The notes under the pieces are model-generated. The model saw nothing but the letters and a program-made list of their open reading frames with translations. It was not told the DNA's origin and ran no database searches. From Brachycybe producta (taxonomy: Eukaryota > Arthropoda > Diplopoda > Playtdesmida > Andrognathidae), in contig JAUPFP010000030.1 in NCBI GenBank assembly GCA_036925085.1, positions 1,426,001 through 1,490,000 on the forward strand: 64,000 nucleotides of DNA, written 5' to 3'. The position numbers and the translations under genes were made by a program. Below are positions 24,301 through 35,095 of this stretch, piece after piece (position 1 is the first letter of the stretch; each line of letters starts with the position of its first letter).

Positions 24301-25911
24301 CTTATTACAACACTTTTATTCATTCCTTGTAAGAAGTACAGATACAAGGGTGAATAGTAAAATACTAACTGGAAATCCTCAGGCCCATGATTTGGAATGT
24401 ATCGCAAAAACAGGCAAAGGAAAGAACTGAGGAACAAAGAGGAACATGGTCCTTTTATACCTTGGACCTGTGTACACCTGCGAGGTGTAACCAGGTCCAA
24501 GTGACCATGGTCCTTTATGTATCAATCCGCCACTTGGGCATGAGTCAGAAAGGTGAGTCAGAGAGGAGGGAGGGACGGTTGAGAGTTGTTTACCCCCCAG
24601 GCTATGGTTTTGGCGGGATCACGATTTACAGGGTGTTACACAATATTAAAAACTAAAATGGTTTATTATTTTTAAACTATGGTATTGTAAACGTTTATTT
24701 TGAAATATATCAAACATAAAAATATCCTTAAGTGATTGAGCTACCTTTCTAGTTTCTAAAACACATTCAAGTTTCTCATTAGTTTTGCTTCCTGAAACAC
24801 ACAATTGAAACACATTTTAATCTGAAAATTATTTTTAATTTTTAAACATTTTTAATATTCAAACAGAAGCGGCAGAAAGAAAAGTTCAAAGTGTCGTCGA
24901 TGTTGAGGTAATATTATTGTTTTATATTGAATATAAATTATAGTAAATATTAATAAAAATAATGATAACAAAAATAATAAACCCTTAACTAAACTGTTTT
25001 CTAAATTTAAAGTGTGAGGGTTGTAAACCATCTCCATTGGAGAACATAACTGGACCCTATTTGCCACCTCTGTTTGAAGTGGACGAAGTGTCCGTCGTGC
25101 CGAAAGTCACTTGGGGGTTTCACTGCAGACTAGAAGAGGACAAGAAAGTGACTAGAAGAGCACTCGTAGAATTGACTGGCTTTTATATCGTAAGCAAATC
25201 AACTTAATTAATTGTGTTAATGCATAAGAGTTAATCAAGATAAACTTTTGTTTTTAGCCATTTGTTGAAGGTGGTTTTCAACGTGGTGAAGGACTGAATC
25301 CTCAGGAAGGTCGTTTTACTGTTCACAGAAAAGGTGTCTACAATTTCATTGCAAATTTACACGCTAAACAAAGGTTGACTCGACGCAGAGTTCATCTTAA
25401 AAATAATCAGAGTTCTACTGTTCGTGCACTGATTTGCATTAATTCTTTGTGTCAACAAAATGCGTAAGAACGACATCGAAATCAATTTTTAATTACTATT
25501 ATTAAAAAATATTCAAATTTAATTAATTTTAGGTCACTTGAAACCATAATTCAGATTACAGAAGCACCGTTTTATGGAACTATCGCAATTAGTGGCCTGC
25601 TAGAATTACAGGTAATTAAGACAGAATTTCAAGAAAACCTAAACTACAACTTGAACCCTCTGAACAAGGTTCCATTATAAAAAAATAACTTGGTTTGTTA
25701 AGTATTCTATATTAGAATCATGCCTCAAGAGTGTTTAAATTGAAGTTCAAGGGCTCAATTTAGTTCTTGGTCTAATTCTCAACCAAATTTTTTTTTTTAA
25801 CTTCTGTTACAGAAAGGACATTATGTTTCAATTTACATTGATAACAGTAGCAGTGACACCATTCATATTTTAGATTCATCACATTTTAGTGGAACATTAA
25901 TAGGATTATAA
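12306..25911 (+). CDS. C1QTNF12: erythroferrone/adipolin-like secreted C1q/TNF protein
   Basis: A secreted collagen/C1q-type hormone of the C1QTNF12/erythroferrone family, known in vertebrates from metabolic and iron signalling; its role here is unknown. Eight exons: 12306-12542, 14207-14314, 14400-14511, 24867-24907, 25013-25189, 25258-25463, 25533-25611, 25813-25911 (352 residues). It has a signal peptide (residues about 1-28), an acidic low-complexity stretch, and a DPHGTWLAFMRHSER motif matching the pre-collagen segment of erythroferrone. A basic linker, five Gly-X-Y triplets (GPTGPQGPRGPPGPPG) and a short helix follow. The C1q-like domain has ALICINSLCQQNASLE and a C-terminal SSHFSGTLIGL. 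The start is the first Met before the hydrophobic core. Intron 3 (14512-24866) is swollen by a gypsy element in the opposite orientation. AATAAA occurs about 15 bases after the stop. Confidence 0.87.
13720..13925. repeat. FB1 fold-back repeat in C1QTNF12-like intron 1
   Basis: Left arm GTGTGTTAGAAACTAGAATGG and right arm CCTTCTAGTTTTTTAAAACAG with TTTGCTCCTGAAAAACAAAA. The central loop is shortened. Confidence 0.65.
13935..14125. repeat. FB1 fold-back repeat, degraded
   Basis: Directly follows the previous copy: GTGCTTTAGAAACTAGAAC, ATCTTTTAAAATAAAC and a weak right arm ending CTTCTACTTTCTAAACCAC. Confidence 0.5.
14567..15254 (-). repeat. 3' LTR of the gypsy element
   Basis: In element orientation it runs from TGTAACACCC to AGCTCACA (TG...CA ends). 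It has a TATAAAAGG box at 15065-15073 and an AATAAA signal in the TTTTATTCATT stretch. It matches the LTR at 23953-24640 over the full 688 bp as far as I can see. Confidence 0.93.
15255..15275 (-). other. polypurine tract of the gypsy element
   Basis: Immediately before the 3' LTR, in element orientation, the sequence is AAGTTGGAGGGTA, a short purine-rich run in the position where plus-strand DNA synthesis is primed in LTR elements. Confidence 0.6.
15597..16835 (-). CDS. gypsy-encoded second open frame, function unknown
   Basis: A 412-residue frame downstream of the polyprotein, separated from its stop by about 110 bases, where some gypsy elements carry an envelope gene. I see no signal peptide, transmembrane helix or furin site, so an envelope protein is not supported. 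The first 200 residues are Thr/Ser/Asn-rich and look disordered. The last 200 are rich in Ala, Leu, Trp and Tyr (for example ERLLNNCWALWQRQV and GWIVAAWESYHPWLRSHLL) and look like a compact helical domain. No zinc knuckle is present. It may be a displaced capsid-like protein or an accessory protein; I do not recognise it. Confidence 0.6.
   Translation of the reverse strand: MCDHKHSHTPAHISPLESDSNREILVHCVWGPGRLTTITNNSGRTAFNTQKPTPRGPPITNKLGGLLEFQPASWNYTISMGPWNFTPRWGSRETQVYSQRQAGHQHFGNNSGKTRMSQCNETTGSQDDAIPDPSTRTDSDDTTTQQLGIEEVGDDTTCAVDLTTSTASSRHIAAASATPVLTLPQVTQPFRIPTVTTRRLPVYRPLRQEARCERLLNNCWALWQRQVRPANTYYIGHYDLMEGFPRLYIPEEGRYVVGMSYYLQLSMAVVIPSTRYIEIYQFAEQPITPALGALQQAFFNSLLGVPLNGAYSIARMIVWRTRATYQAAILWDAVYGVLTGQPPARLITADATVHRSFMESLRGFDNGWIVAAWESYHPWLRSHLLHSPSDPLQALHGYVSACTCACNQPTWV
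16944..21731 (-). CDS. pol: gypsy polyprotein: protease, reverse transcriptase, RNase H, integrase
   Basis: 1595 residues without interruption. Residues 1 to about 390 are basic, then Pro/Tyr/Arg-rich, with no CCHC zinc knuckle or recognisable major homology region, so they stand where gag should be but do not look like a normal gag. An aspartic protease follows near residue 404 (LVDTGAHGSVIS). Reverse transcriptase has FCVDYRRLN, PFGLRNAPATMQ and the YLDD active site near 862. RNase H has HTDASAYGIGAILYQ near 1010. Integrase has an HHCC finger (CEICQKCK) near 1260 and the D,D,E triad in WGIDYIGPL, ITDRGTPF and LAERTNKT (about 1293-1390). A basic C-terminal domain ends the protein. The upstream Met is only the first in the frame; the true start could lie further in. 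Confidence 0.93.
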   Translation of the reverse strand: MPTKRLRSTARSTAEPTTHRLTLTTTCCTSLNTMDAHPRLTGTARRALLHSRGSIYPSALWRAYATSQTYDTQYAASSRVAVPLGPTMDPVIQPGTWWVPRSGGTQSNDVHQQSTRRTARSTNNSTFRRLMSSTCYSRYQQERPPLLPDPLPTQSCDGCKLNTIMHQLNELKIQITHMMIIHNDTQPPPVPPPPTTGTTTPQYRQDRSESDNSPPYAVGHREQYESCYDSYYRRHVPGPYAIPEERAYNVPRYTNYERTEHQYAHPTYDFTREASVTDHRSVVMVPDMPPETTNYDRAPAGMPIMMVDYIPELTWGMDDLTTWHGTLEVINLATATLGCTANEVVAILAPGGGASLQGRPCCRRMLKDLYRQLKNTCMPQEIGDHSVSDDSPKITVTINGKEVRMLVDTGAHGSVISKALAKQLQLNIKPMAHPPRIEGVGGNTIAVAGQVSATVEIAKQSATGRLLVITGPPDAILGRDLGRALKLLVSMQTNKVYLEDDLFESALRRQSIQAYVKSALEEITPATLGESDTAPIEVKLMQQPSEYLVVKGLTQLTGHGTTLVEVEASGILTNQDLFVVSPDEKLRASRGVWVAPGIMQGRNSNSFLVEVLNTTMGPLTLASGEVIAHVQKDYCFETVEVKTTSNADPIMTKESGAKFDEAMQLGPRLRNGQRRILMDLLRSYRDVFALETSELGCTNLTEHRIDTGDHAPVREPLRRSGPEQREIIRKTVEEMLKSGVASASKSPYASAVVLVKKKDGQWRFCVDYRRLNDITKPDNYPLPRIDDALDSLRGSRIFATLDMISGYWQFEVAKEDREKTAFITPGGLFEFNRMPFGLRNAPATMQRALDILLAGHKWETCLVYLDDIIVFGATFEQFLERLDCVLGLLREAGLKLHPEKSFFGYDEVLYLGHIISKEGVRPDPRKVVAISDLVAPTNVKEVKRFLGMAGFYRRFIVNFAHIAKPLTDMTKKGLPFLWTIDREAAFTLLKTKLVTAPILAIYDPDAEIKMHTDASAYGIGAILYQQSPSKELQILGGVSRVLRDAELNYSTTDKECLAVVYGIVKFRPYLFNKAFVIVTDHHALCYLKTAQRLQGRLGRWQLLLQEYDYTVVYKAGITHVDADCISRSPVDVPEDWKLQATPDDLDDSVVYAVTLRWDWSVEQTRDPNVTQIKTELRNNPSTELHHTYVIIDEVLCALVYQGSITPKLVTVVPKHLVPEVLRLLHDSPEAGHFGQDKTLEKVCQRFFWPTWKQDTIEYVRTCEICQKCKTPQSKLPGFLHEMEIGDPGECWGIDYIGPLPKSLGGVKHIILAVDYATRFCFARAVHSQSAKTTKNFLQDTIVYLIGMPRRIITDRGTPFTAKDTQALCDELGIKHATTTAYFPQGDGLAERTNKTIMQTVKRLLTPEKGQRDWYFHLQAATFAYNTATHTSTKFSPYRLMFGREARLRIDNRAPLLPKVMDSNPAAPSVVATEEVEIARANLHEAHLRQKKYYDARRKTPHTYKIGDPVLVRDQRIVPDETKKLRYSYRDGYTVTKIISDTVLELEHEDTFGRLIRDTVNIVHIKPKQLRTVVQGLEGEDKSSSPQQEEPTSSPQ
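21732..23930 (-). other. long 5' leader of the gypsy element
   Basis: About 2.2 kb between the primer-binding site and the polyprotein without a long frame on the element strand. It carries imperfect copies of AGTTCAAGATGGCTGAAC (near 22190 and 22230) and of the palindrome GGTGC(C)GCAC (near 22115 and 22305), as well as the minisatellite at 23498-23850. It may hold packaging or RNA-structure signals; that is inference. Confidence 0.55.
23498..23850 (-). repeat. 60-bp minisatellite in the gypsy leader
   Basis: Six head-to-tail units beginning near 23498, 23558, 23618, 23674, 23734 and 23792, each 56-60 bp around GCGGTTGGCTTTGACG and ATCGAGGGCCTCCATAC. Units alternate between GTGATCGAGG and GCTATCGAGG types, so the higher-order period is about 116-120 bp. 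Confidence 0.88.
23933..23950 (-). other. primer-binding site of the gypsy element
   Basis: Two bases after the 5' LTR end, in element orientation, the sequence is TGGTGGAGGTGCGGGGTA. Its complement ends GCACCTCCACCA, like the 3' acceptor end of a tRNA with CCA; the acceptor sequence CACCTCC-A best fits tRNA-Ala by memory of tRNA-Ala sequences. Confidence 0.6.
23953..24640 (-). repeat. 5' LTR of the gypsy element
   Basis: Contains the transcription signals for the element: TATAAAAGG at 24451-24459 and AATAAA near 24317, placing U3, R and U5 in that order toward lower coordinates. Confidence 0.93.
24690..24810. repeat. FB1 fold-back repeat, right half
   Basis: Keeps GTTTATTTTGAAATATATCAA, AAGTGATTGAGCTACC and TTCTAGTTTCTAAAACACATTC, beside the gypsy 5' LTR. 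Confidence 0.6.
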
Positions 25912-25929
25912 ATTTAACAGAAAACAAAA

Positions 25930-27018
25930 TAAAATACGAAACTGGAGAGAGGAGGGGGGGGGGGAGAAATCTGTTTTTATTTATAACAATTTATGAATTA
26001 TGTTTTAATATCGGTCATTGATCTAGGAACAAATATCACATGAAATAAAATTATATATAGGTGTGTAATATTATTAGCAAGTGTAATCCGTGAGAAATAT
26101 GCTTTTTTATAAGTCAAAAAAACTTGTTTCAAGATGATTATTAATTTTACTGATAAATTTCATTTCATTTTCTGTGAATCATTTTTTTTTTCGAATTTTA
26201 TTTTATGATTTGTATAAAAAAAGGTCACATTATTAATTAAAGGAAAAAATATTTTTATAAATATATGTCTGCAAATCAAATTTGAAATAAAATTAAGTGT
26301 AAAAGCACAAAATGCTTTTATTTCCAGTCTTCATTACATTTTAATTAGACTTCAATTCTGCCCCTTTTGGCTATTTATAGTGGTTCCCAATCTCCTTTTG
26401 CACATGATACAGTATTTTTTTGTGCCTGAAGAAATCATGGCACACTTGCCAATACTGTCCCACAGTATACCTTTTCGGAAACCACTCTGTTTAGTAAACA
26501 TATTATGCGTAATATCAAAGATTTGTTTAGTTTTTTTTTTTTCCCCAACAAAATCAATATTAGCATCTAAAATGTCATGGCCCCACGTTTGGGAATCACT
26601 GAGCTAGTAGATTAAAATAGAATTCTAGATTAACTAAACCAATAATATCCAGAAAACATTTCCTTTCCAAGAAATAATTGCAAAATTAAAGTTCCTTATA
26701 TTAAAACAAGAGGCTAGAAAAAAAAATAGTTATAAATTCATAACACTATTAAAACCACATAGGAACTGATACTAATAATTCCTCATGAAATTTTGTGTAC
26801 ATTTTTGTAAATCCCGTTTACTTAATTTTACTAATTATTGAAAAAATTAGCAAACAATAATATTATTGTAATAATATTTATAATCAACTGTGCTGGGAAT
26901 AGTGTTTCTTTTAAACATAAAACAAAATTTCATATAACAATGAAATGAAGTGTTTAAAACAATTTACTTAAAAGTATTAATTTAACTATTTAAGATCAGC
27001 CTAGTTAAGCTTTAAACT
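25930..27018. other. intergenic AT-rich stretch
   Basis: Lies between the C1QTNF12-like stop and the next start. It has a G run near 25956 and AATAAA motifs at about 26045 and 26287, but no exon or repeat that I can support. Confidence 0.45.
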
Positions 27019-27695
27019 ATGGGATTTAAAAAACTGGTGACTGTCTACGCTTTATTAACATGCACACTCATTAATTCTAAAGCAGATCAAGGTAAGCTAG
27101 ATAATTATCTATCGAAGTATGTAAATGTATAACCAACTTTTTTTAATCAGATATTAACTGTAGAAATGGTCAAAAATGGTTACGAGCTCGATCGTACACC
27201 CATCTCATAAGTACGGGGGCTGCAGTCGATGCAAGTGGTCAACAAGTTCAACCGTTGGAGGTTTCATTGTCATTAAATACGGGTAATTTAGTTTAATACA
27301 AATTACTAATTTTTTCAATTTAGGATTTCCTTGAAGGAAAGTCAAAATATGTTTCAGTTGGAGTGGATAGACATATTTTTAGTAAATTTCTAGGATTACC
27401 AATTTGCATACCGGAGATCAACCGGAAATACAAAACTGTCGTGAGATTTCAGGTAAAAATTTTGTATTCATTATTACAAAAAGAAAAAGGCAAAATCATA
27501 GTATACGGACCTCTCGCCAATTTAAATAAATTATAAATTGTTCGAAAGATTAAAAAAAATTAAATAATGCAGGTGTCAGATGTTGTAACCGATTTCGATG
27601 GTAGCGGATTTAGTAAGATCAATATCATGGTCAGAGATGAGAAACAATCAACCGAACACATCCTCACCAATTTTTTAACTGTTGTGTTGTACTGA
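27019..27695 (+). CDS. small secreted protein with 3D/RlpA-like barrel
   Basis: Exons 27019-27091, 27151-27290, 27324-27452 and 27573-27695 give 154 residues. Alternative in-frame sites (donor 27283, acceptor before 27337) give 147 and equally sensible protein. Residues 1-23 form a signal peptide (LVTVYALLTCTLINSKA). The mature part runs WLRARSYTHLISTGAAVDASG, YVSVGVD, LGLPICIPEIN, FQVSDV, GFSKINIMVRDE and LTVVLY. That order resembles the 3D / RlpA double-psi beta-barrel fold (SVAVD, G-P-x-IPE, V-DTGG, RID). The DTGG and RID acidic positions are changed (DVVTD, KIN), so catalysis is doubtful. The stop is 104 bp from the stop of the convergent MRPS22 gene. Function unknown. Confidence 0.55.
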
Positions 27696-27798
27696 ATACA
27701 TTTAAATAAAAATCCGAACACGAGACAAAACGACTTTTATTTGAATATCAAATTACAATATACATTTGTTTTTTGTTTTTGTTTTTAAAAAAAGTGAT

Positions 27799-29859
27799 TC
27801 ATTGCCCATGAGCCTTCTTCAAATCGTCCAAATAACCTTTTTGTTGTTTCATTAGTTCTTCGTATGTCTGTAAAGTAAGTTCCAGATGACTACGTTGGAT
27901 CGCATCATTTACAGCGAAAGCCTTTCAAATAGAACGGGTATAAAACAACAAAATAACTCTCTGAACACGAAACATAAAATTTAGAATAATTCAAAAAATA
28001 CTTTAAGTATGGTTAAAGGATCCGTGTTCTCGTCCACGAGTTTAATAGATTTGCAGTCTGGATTTAACATGTGATAAAGACGGACGACATCCGCCGATTC
28101 GTTGATTCTGATAAAACAAATCAGACACTTTTATGCTTCTTAAAGCACTTAAAGCGAGTTTAAACCAATTAAAACTAGTTTAAGTGAGTTTAAGCCAGTT
28201 TATGTGAGTTTAGCAACTACACAGCCTTATTTTATAGGCTAGCAGCTATACTAATCGATACAACGCCCTAATTTTCATTTCTGGTTTCTCCCCCACCCAG
28301 TTATAAACTCCCTAAGAGTTTGATTAATCAACTGGGATCCACGAGAAGAACAAAAAAGCAATAAAAACCTGTCTTTTTGTATCAAAAACTCAAGAATGTT
28401 GTCGATCCGCTTGTTGAAAGCAAAATGAAATACCATTGGACCGTAATGTCTTGTCGAATGAAAAACGTCGTAGTTCTTGTTCTCGTCGATGTGTTCATAA
28501 GTCATGTGACAAACCTACAAATTAACAACAGCTGATTCTAGACATTTCGTCGCCAATTTCAAATGTGTATTACATTAATGTAAGTTGGATGATCCGGTTC
28601 GAACTGAAGACAAGCTCGATCCAGAAGAAACTTGTATTTATGCTCATCTAAAGCTTTCTATTCGCAAACGTCGCACACACGATTTATTAACAACGTACCT
28701 AAAAGACAAACTAACGACGAAAAAATAAACTTACCGTTAAGTTTTCACCTATAAAAACTCGTGGAATTCCACGTTTCATCATCGGAACCGGAAAGAATGT
28801 CTCTATCATTCTGTCTCTCTCTTCCCAAGATGCTTTTCTCAGAGTTCCATCCACATCACGAACAACGATGTGACGCTTCTACTTAAACATAACCTTCGAT
28901 TCACTTTAAACTGTAAACGCGTCTCTCAAACTCTGGTTAATTCGTCTTTCGAGAGCAAAATTAAAAAGCGTTTTAGAAACTAAAACGGTATCTCAATTAC
29001 TAAAGTGTATTTTCATGTTGATGTCTTCCAAAATAAACTTTGTATAGACAAAAATTTAAAAAAAAATCGTCTGCTTAAAGTGAAGTTTCTCTTCATTTTG
29101 CATCAAAAAATACCGAATCACGAGTTTGAGAGGCGCCGTTTACAACTTTAAAACCACCTTAAACGTTCACTAATAGAAAAAAAAAATTTATAATAAATTC
29201 ATAAATGAACGTAAACTTACTCTTGCCGGAATTCCGTACGAGATGTCAACAAAGACGTACTTTACAGTATCGTGCCCTTTCAATTCCGGATCGTAAGCGA
29301 TGGTTTCATTAATCGGTTCTCTCTCCTTCAACACAGGCGGCATCTGAAGTTTTTCTTTCGCTCTTCTCTTTGTGTCTTCCAATGCCTACCATTTTGACGG
29401 AAGATGTGAAAGAACAATACACATTCGTTTGTTATGTGTTTTTTTTTAAAAAACGAAGAGGGTCGTGACCTTTTGTAACCTTTCCTCTGTCATGAACTCG
29501 TATCTTGGCGAAGTTCTCTTAACACTTGGTTTAAACTCGTAGATTTTCTCGAAATTCATTCCAGTTAGCCTTTCTAAAACCTCTTGTACTTTAGGATTGA
29601 TAAATAACGATCCTGGATCACGATTAACAACTGATAAACGAAAAACACAACTGAAACTCTTGACTGAAGATGGACCAATTTTTAAACCTGAAAACAAAAT
29701 ATTACCATTATCTGAAGAAGAACTTGTGTAAAATACCTTGGGTACTTCATTAAAACGGTGATTTCTGTGAATAACAATCACTTTCATTAAATTACGGGCA
29801 TTAAAACGATGAAAAAACAACTTAGAAATCATTCTCCGACTCTGAGTGGACGCCGCCAT
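27799..29859 (-). CDS. MRPS22: mitochondrial ribosomal protein S22
   Basis: A component of the small subunit of the mitochondrial ribosome. Exons (5' to 3'): 29859-29470, 29385-29221, 28878-28735, 28657-28574, 28514-28369, 28107-28002, 27921-27799, giving 385 residues against about 360 in human. Family segments are clear: [60 protein letters not shown] and [12 protein letters not shown]. The N-terminus is basic and Ser/Arg-rich, as expected for a mitochondrial import signal. The first exon is long; a small intron within it at about 29610-29700 is possible but not needed. AATAAA (minus) lies at about 27736-27741, so the 3' UTR is short and nearly meets the convergent gene. Confidence 0.9.
28908..29158. 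repeat. FB1 fold-back repeat in MRPS22 intron
   Basis: Shows the outermost family ends best: GTAAACGCGTCTCTCAAACTC on the left and GAGTTTGAGAGGCGCCGTTTAC on the right, followed by AAAACCACCTTAA. The inner right arm is deleted. Confidence 0.75.
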
Positions 29860-29999
29860 CTTTGTTCATATCGATAATCGCAGTCGTATCGATAACACAC
29901 GATAAATATGAATTTGCAACATGACACCAATATATATACATAGAGGCTATGGCTGAACTGAGAGCTACGGAACAAACTTAAAAAAAAATTAAGGTTTTG

Positions 30000-30360
30000 A
30001 TGATAATTGGGGCTCGAACCCGCCAAACACAGATTGAGAGCCAAAGGGTTTAACCAACTAGGCTACCCAATACAACAATTTTAACAATACATATATTTAT
30101 TTTTATATTAACAATTTAAAAACATTAAAAACTGACTAATACCAACGAGGCTCGAACTCATGAACCCCTGCTCAGAAGGCAATGATGCTAACACAACAGC
30201 TACATTGACACCTGTTACATTAGACTTAATAAATTATACTTAGGAACCTTCCCATCCTTGAATGTTTCATAAAATAAAATTAAAAAAAATTCAGCCGAAG
30301 TAGATGGAGCCACCGTCTCCATTAAAAAAAATTTGCCAAAAAGCAAAAACCTTTTTTTGA
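30000..30360 (-). repeat. tandem tRNA-like SINE, copy 1
   Basis: On the minus strand, TAGCCTAGTTGGTTAAA (A-box-like) and GCGGGTTCGAGCCCC (B-box-like) lie at about 30007-30066. A second pair, TTGTGTTAGCATCATTGCC and ATGAGTTCGAGCCTC, lies at about 30145-30210. Each pair has pol III promoter spacing but no good cloverleaf, so they are tRNA-derived, not tRNA genes. The body is shared with 36600-36975. Confidence 0.7.
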
Positions 30361-30459
30361 GGTATAGGATTTTTAACATAGAACTTTTTTAATTAATGTT
30401 TCAAATGTTTGAAGACAGGGGCGCTATAATCAACTATTACATAGAGTCTATGTATAAAG

Positions 30460-30572
30460 TGTTAGGTTAGGTTAGGTTAGTGGTTTAGTGTTAGGTTAGG
30501 GTTAGTGGTTTAGTGTTAGGTTAGGGTTAGTGGGTTAATGTTGGGTTAGGTTAGGTTAGTGGGTTAGGGTAG
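30460..30572. repeat. TTAGG/TTAGGG-like degenerate array, copy 1
   Basis: Runs of GTTAGGTTAGG interrupted by TGGTTTAGTG and TGGGTTAG. They resemble TTAGG telomere repeats but are internal, degenerate and flanked by SINE and MITE sequence. Confidence 0.8.
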
Positions 30573-30589
30573 TTGAGGGTTCTCCCCTC

Positions 30590-30783
30590 ACAGGCAATTG
30601 TGCCCAGTATTAAAATTTTATTGAGCACGCCCTTTTATGAGCGTCAGACCAAACATCAACCAATTAGAAATTGAAAAGGGAGGGACATGTGACATCAGAC
30701 CAAGTAACAAACCAATTAGAAATTGATGACGCTCATAAAAGGGCGGAGCCAATAAAATTTTAATGCTGGGAACAATTGCCTGT
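30590..30783. mobile_element. MULE-like palindromic MITE with 9-bp duplication
   Basis: Left end ACAGGCAATTGTGCCCAG and right end CTGGGAACAATTGCCTGT form long inverted repeats. The flanks at 30581-30589 and 30784-30792 are the same 9 bases, TCTCCCCTC. Inner arms share CCTTTTATGAGCGTCAGACC and CCAATTAGAAATTG. A 9-bp duplication suits Mutator-like transposition. Confidence 0.85.
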
Positions 30784-31197
30784 TCTCCCCTCTATGAACG
30801 TCGAGTATAACAAAATGGCCAAGTTTAAAACTAACCAATAGATGGCACCAAAACAAGCAATTGGGCGGAGCCAGAAATATTGCGTTATAGCTCCGCTCTT
30901 TTATGAGCATCAGACCAATAACAAACCCATAAGAAACATAATCAAACACGTAACAAACCTAAATAACCAATCAGAACGAACTTTTCTGACTTTGCCCAAC
31001 TGCTCCTGCATAAAGAAGGGTTTGGACCATTGGGTTAGAGTTGCCGAGACATTTAGGGGCTAATAATAAAAGAATACATGAATTGTGGGCCTTTTTGTTT
31101 ATTTTTGAAGTCACCCCTTTTCTATCAGACTAAATGACACAAACCTAAATTTATTATCAACTCCTCTGACGTCACAGCTTTTTCTTTCAATGAAGCA

Positions 31198-31383
31198 CCA
31201 ATAGTTATAGGCAAGGAAAGACAGGAAAACGCAGAGGTTTGCTCCGCCCCATTGAGGACAACCAACTTCTAATTGGTTTGATATGTAGTCTGACGTCACA
31301 TGCCGCGCCCTTTTCAATTGGTTGATATTTGGTCTGACGCTCATAAACGGGTGGAGCAAACGTCTGCGTGTCCCTGTCTTTAC
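31198..31383. mobile_element. MULE-like palindromic MITE
   Basis: Ends AGGCAAGGAAAGACAGG and CCTGTCTTTACTTGCCTG pair, with GTTTGCTCCGCCCC against GGTGGAGCAAAC inside and a central GTCTGACGTCACATG. I could not fix a target duplication. Confidence 0.65.
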
Positions 31384-31654
31384 TTGCCTGTTGAATAATT
31401 TGATATATTATGAAACAAATTAGTTTGCAGACGCTGAAATTCTGCCATTTAAATTGGCCCGTACCTTGTCATTTCTACGAGACTAGAAATGAAATTTTTA
31501 AACAATAATTCACAACTTTTAACTAGAAAATCAACTGAAATCAAATATTTAGATTGAATAAAGCTACTTGACATAACCAGTATTCTCCCTTAATTAAAAT
31601 TTGTTATTGATATTTTAGTTTAGCCACTATGTAATATCAATAAAATAACTTAAT

Positions 31655-31915
31655 AGATTTTTAGAACATTTAAAATGTTCTTCTGGACAACGTCCCACAC
31701 CGAGCAGGTACGGTCAAATGATGATGATGAACAGTGCGACATAAGGCAGATTTGCCAAAACGTGTTTAATAACCGGCTGCCCTGCCCAATACCTACTCTG
31801 CAAGAAAAGAAAAATTATGAAAGACAAACACAACACGCGTGTCTCAGCCGGGACTCAACCCCGAGACCAACACCATCATTATCGAAGTTACCTCATCTGT
31901 GCAACTGAGCCGTCT
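31655..31915 (-). repeat. third tRNA-like SINE, different family
   Basis: On the minus strand, CTCAGTTGCACAGATGAGG (A-box-like) and CTCGGGGTTGAGTCCCGGC (B-box-like) lie at about 31840-31912. Sequence outside differs from the block at 30000. No cloverleaf with a sound acceptor stem is visible. Confidence 0.5.
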
Positions 31916-32329
31916 GCTAGAACGTTCAAAACAAATTCTGCAATTTCTTTTTTTTTGCAAGAAATTATAAATTTAATCTCCTACATAAATTTACAGACAC
32001 ACAAACAAGGTGCAACAATGATTTTTTTTTAGAGTTTCGAATTAAGAAGTGCATCGTTTATATTGTGACTAGGGTATAATTTATTTCGATCATCAAAATA
32101 CGAGTCATTCAACCCGAAGCTGTTTGAAACAGTACAATATAATGAGCACAACAACCTTTTATAGATACATGTCTAAAAAAAGAAAGCCACGATATATGCT
32201 ATTGAATAACAGTAAAAGACGTTTCCAAGTTATTATATAAAGTACTTTTTTTCAAATTGTAATTTAATTTTGAAAAATTCAAAGAAAAAAAAAATCAAAC
32301 ATCTTTTTCACGATTTATTTCCGAAATAT

Positions 32330-35095
<2,766 letters not shown>

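Larger units (their letters stand above)
14567..24640 (-). mobile_element. full-length Ty3/gypsy LTR retrotransposon
   Basis: A 10,074-bp element on the minus strand inside intron 3 of the C1QTNF12-like gene. Both LTRs are 688 bp and read identically wherever I compared them, which implies a recent insertion. In element order: 5' LTR (24640-23953), primer-binding site, 2.2-kb leader with minisatellite, polyprotein (21731-16944), second frame (16835-15597), polypurine stretch, 3' LTR (15254-14567). The polyprotein frame is unbroken, so the element may be active. No clean target duplication is visible (CCAAA on the left against CAATA on the right). At 10 kb it is longer than most gypsy elements because of the leader and the extra frame. 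Confidence 0.93.

Noticed and set aside
30000-30220. Functional tRNA genes
   Set aside because: The A and B boxes are present, but acceptor and T stems do not pair well and both heads are embedded in a repeat shared with 36600.
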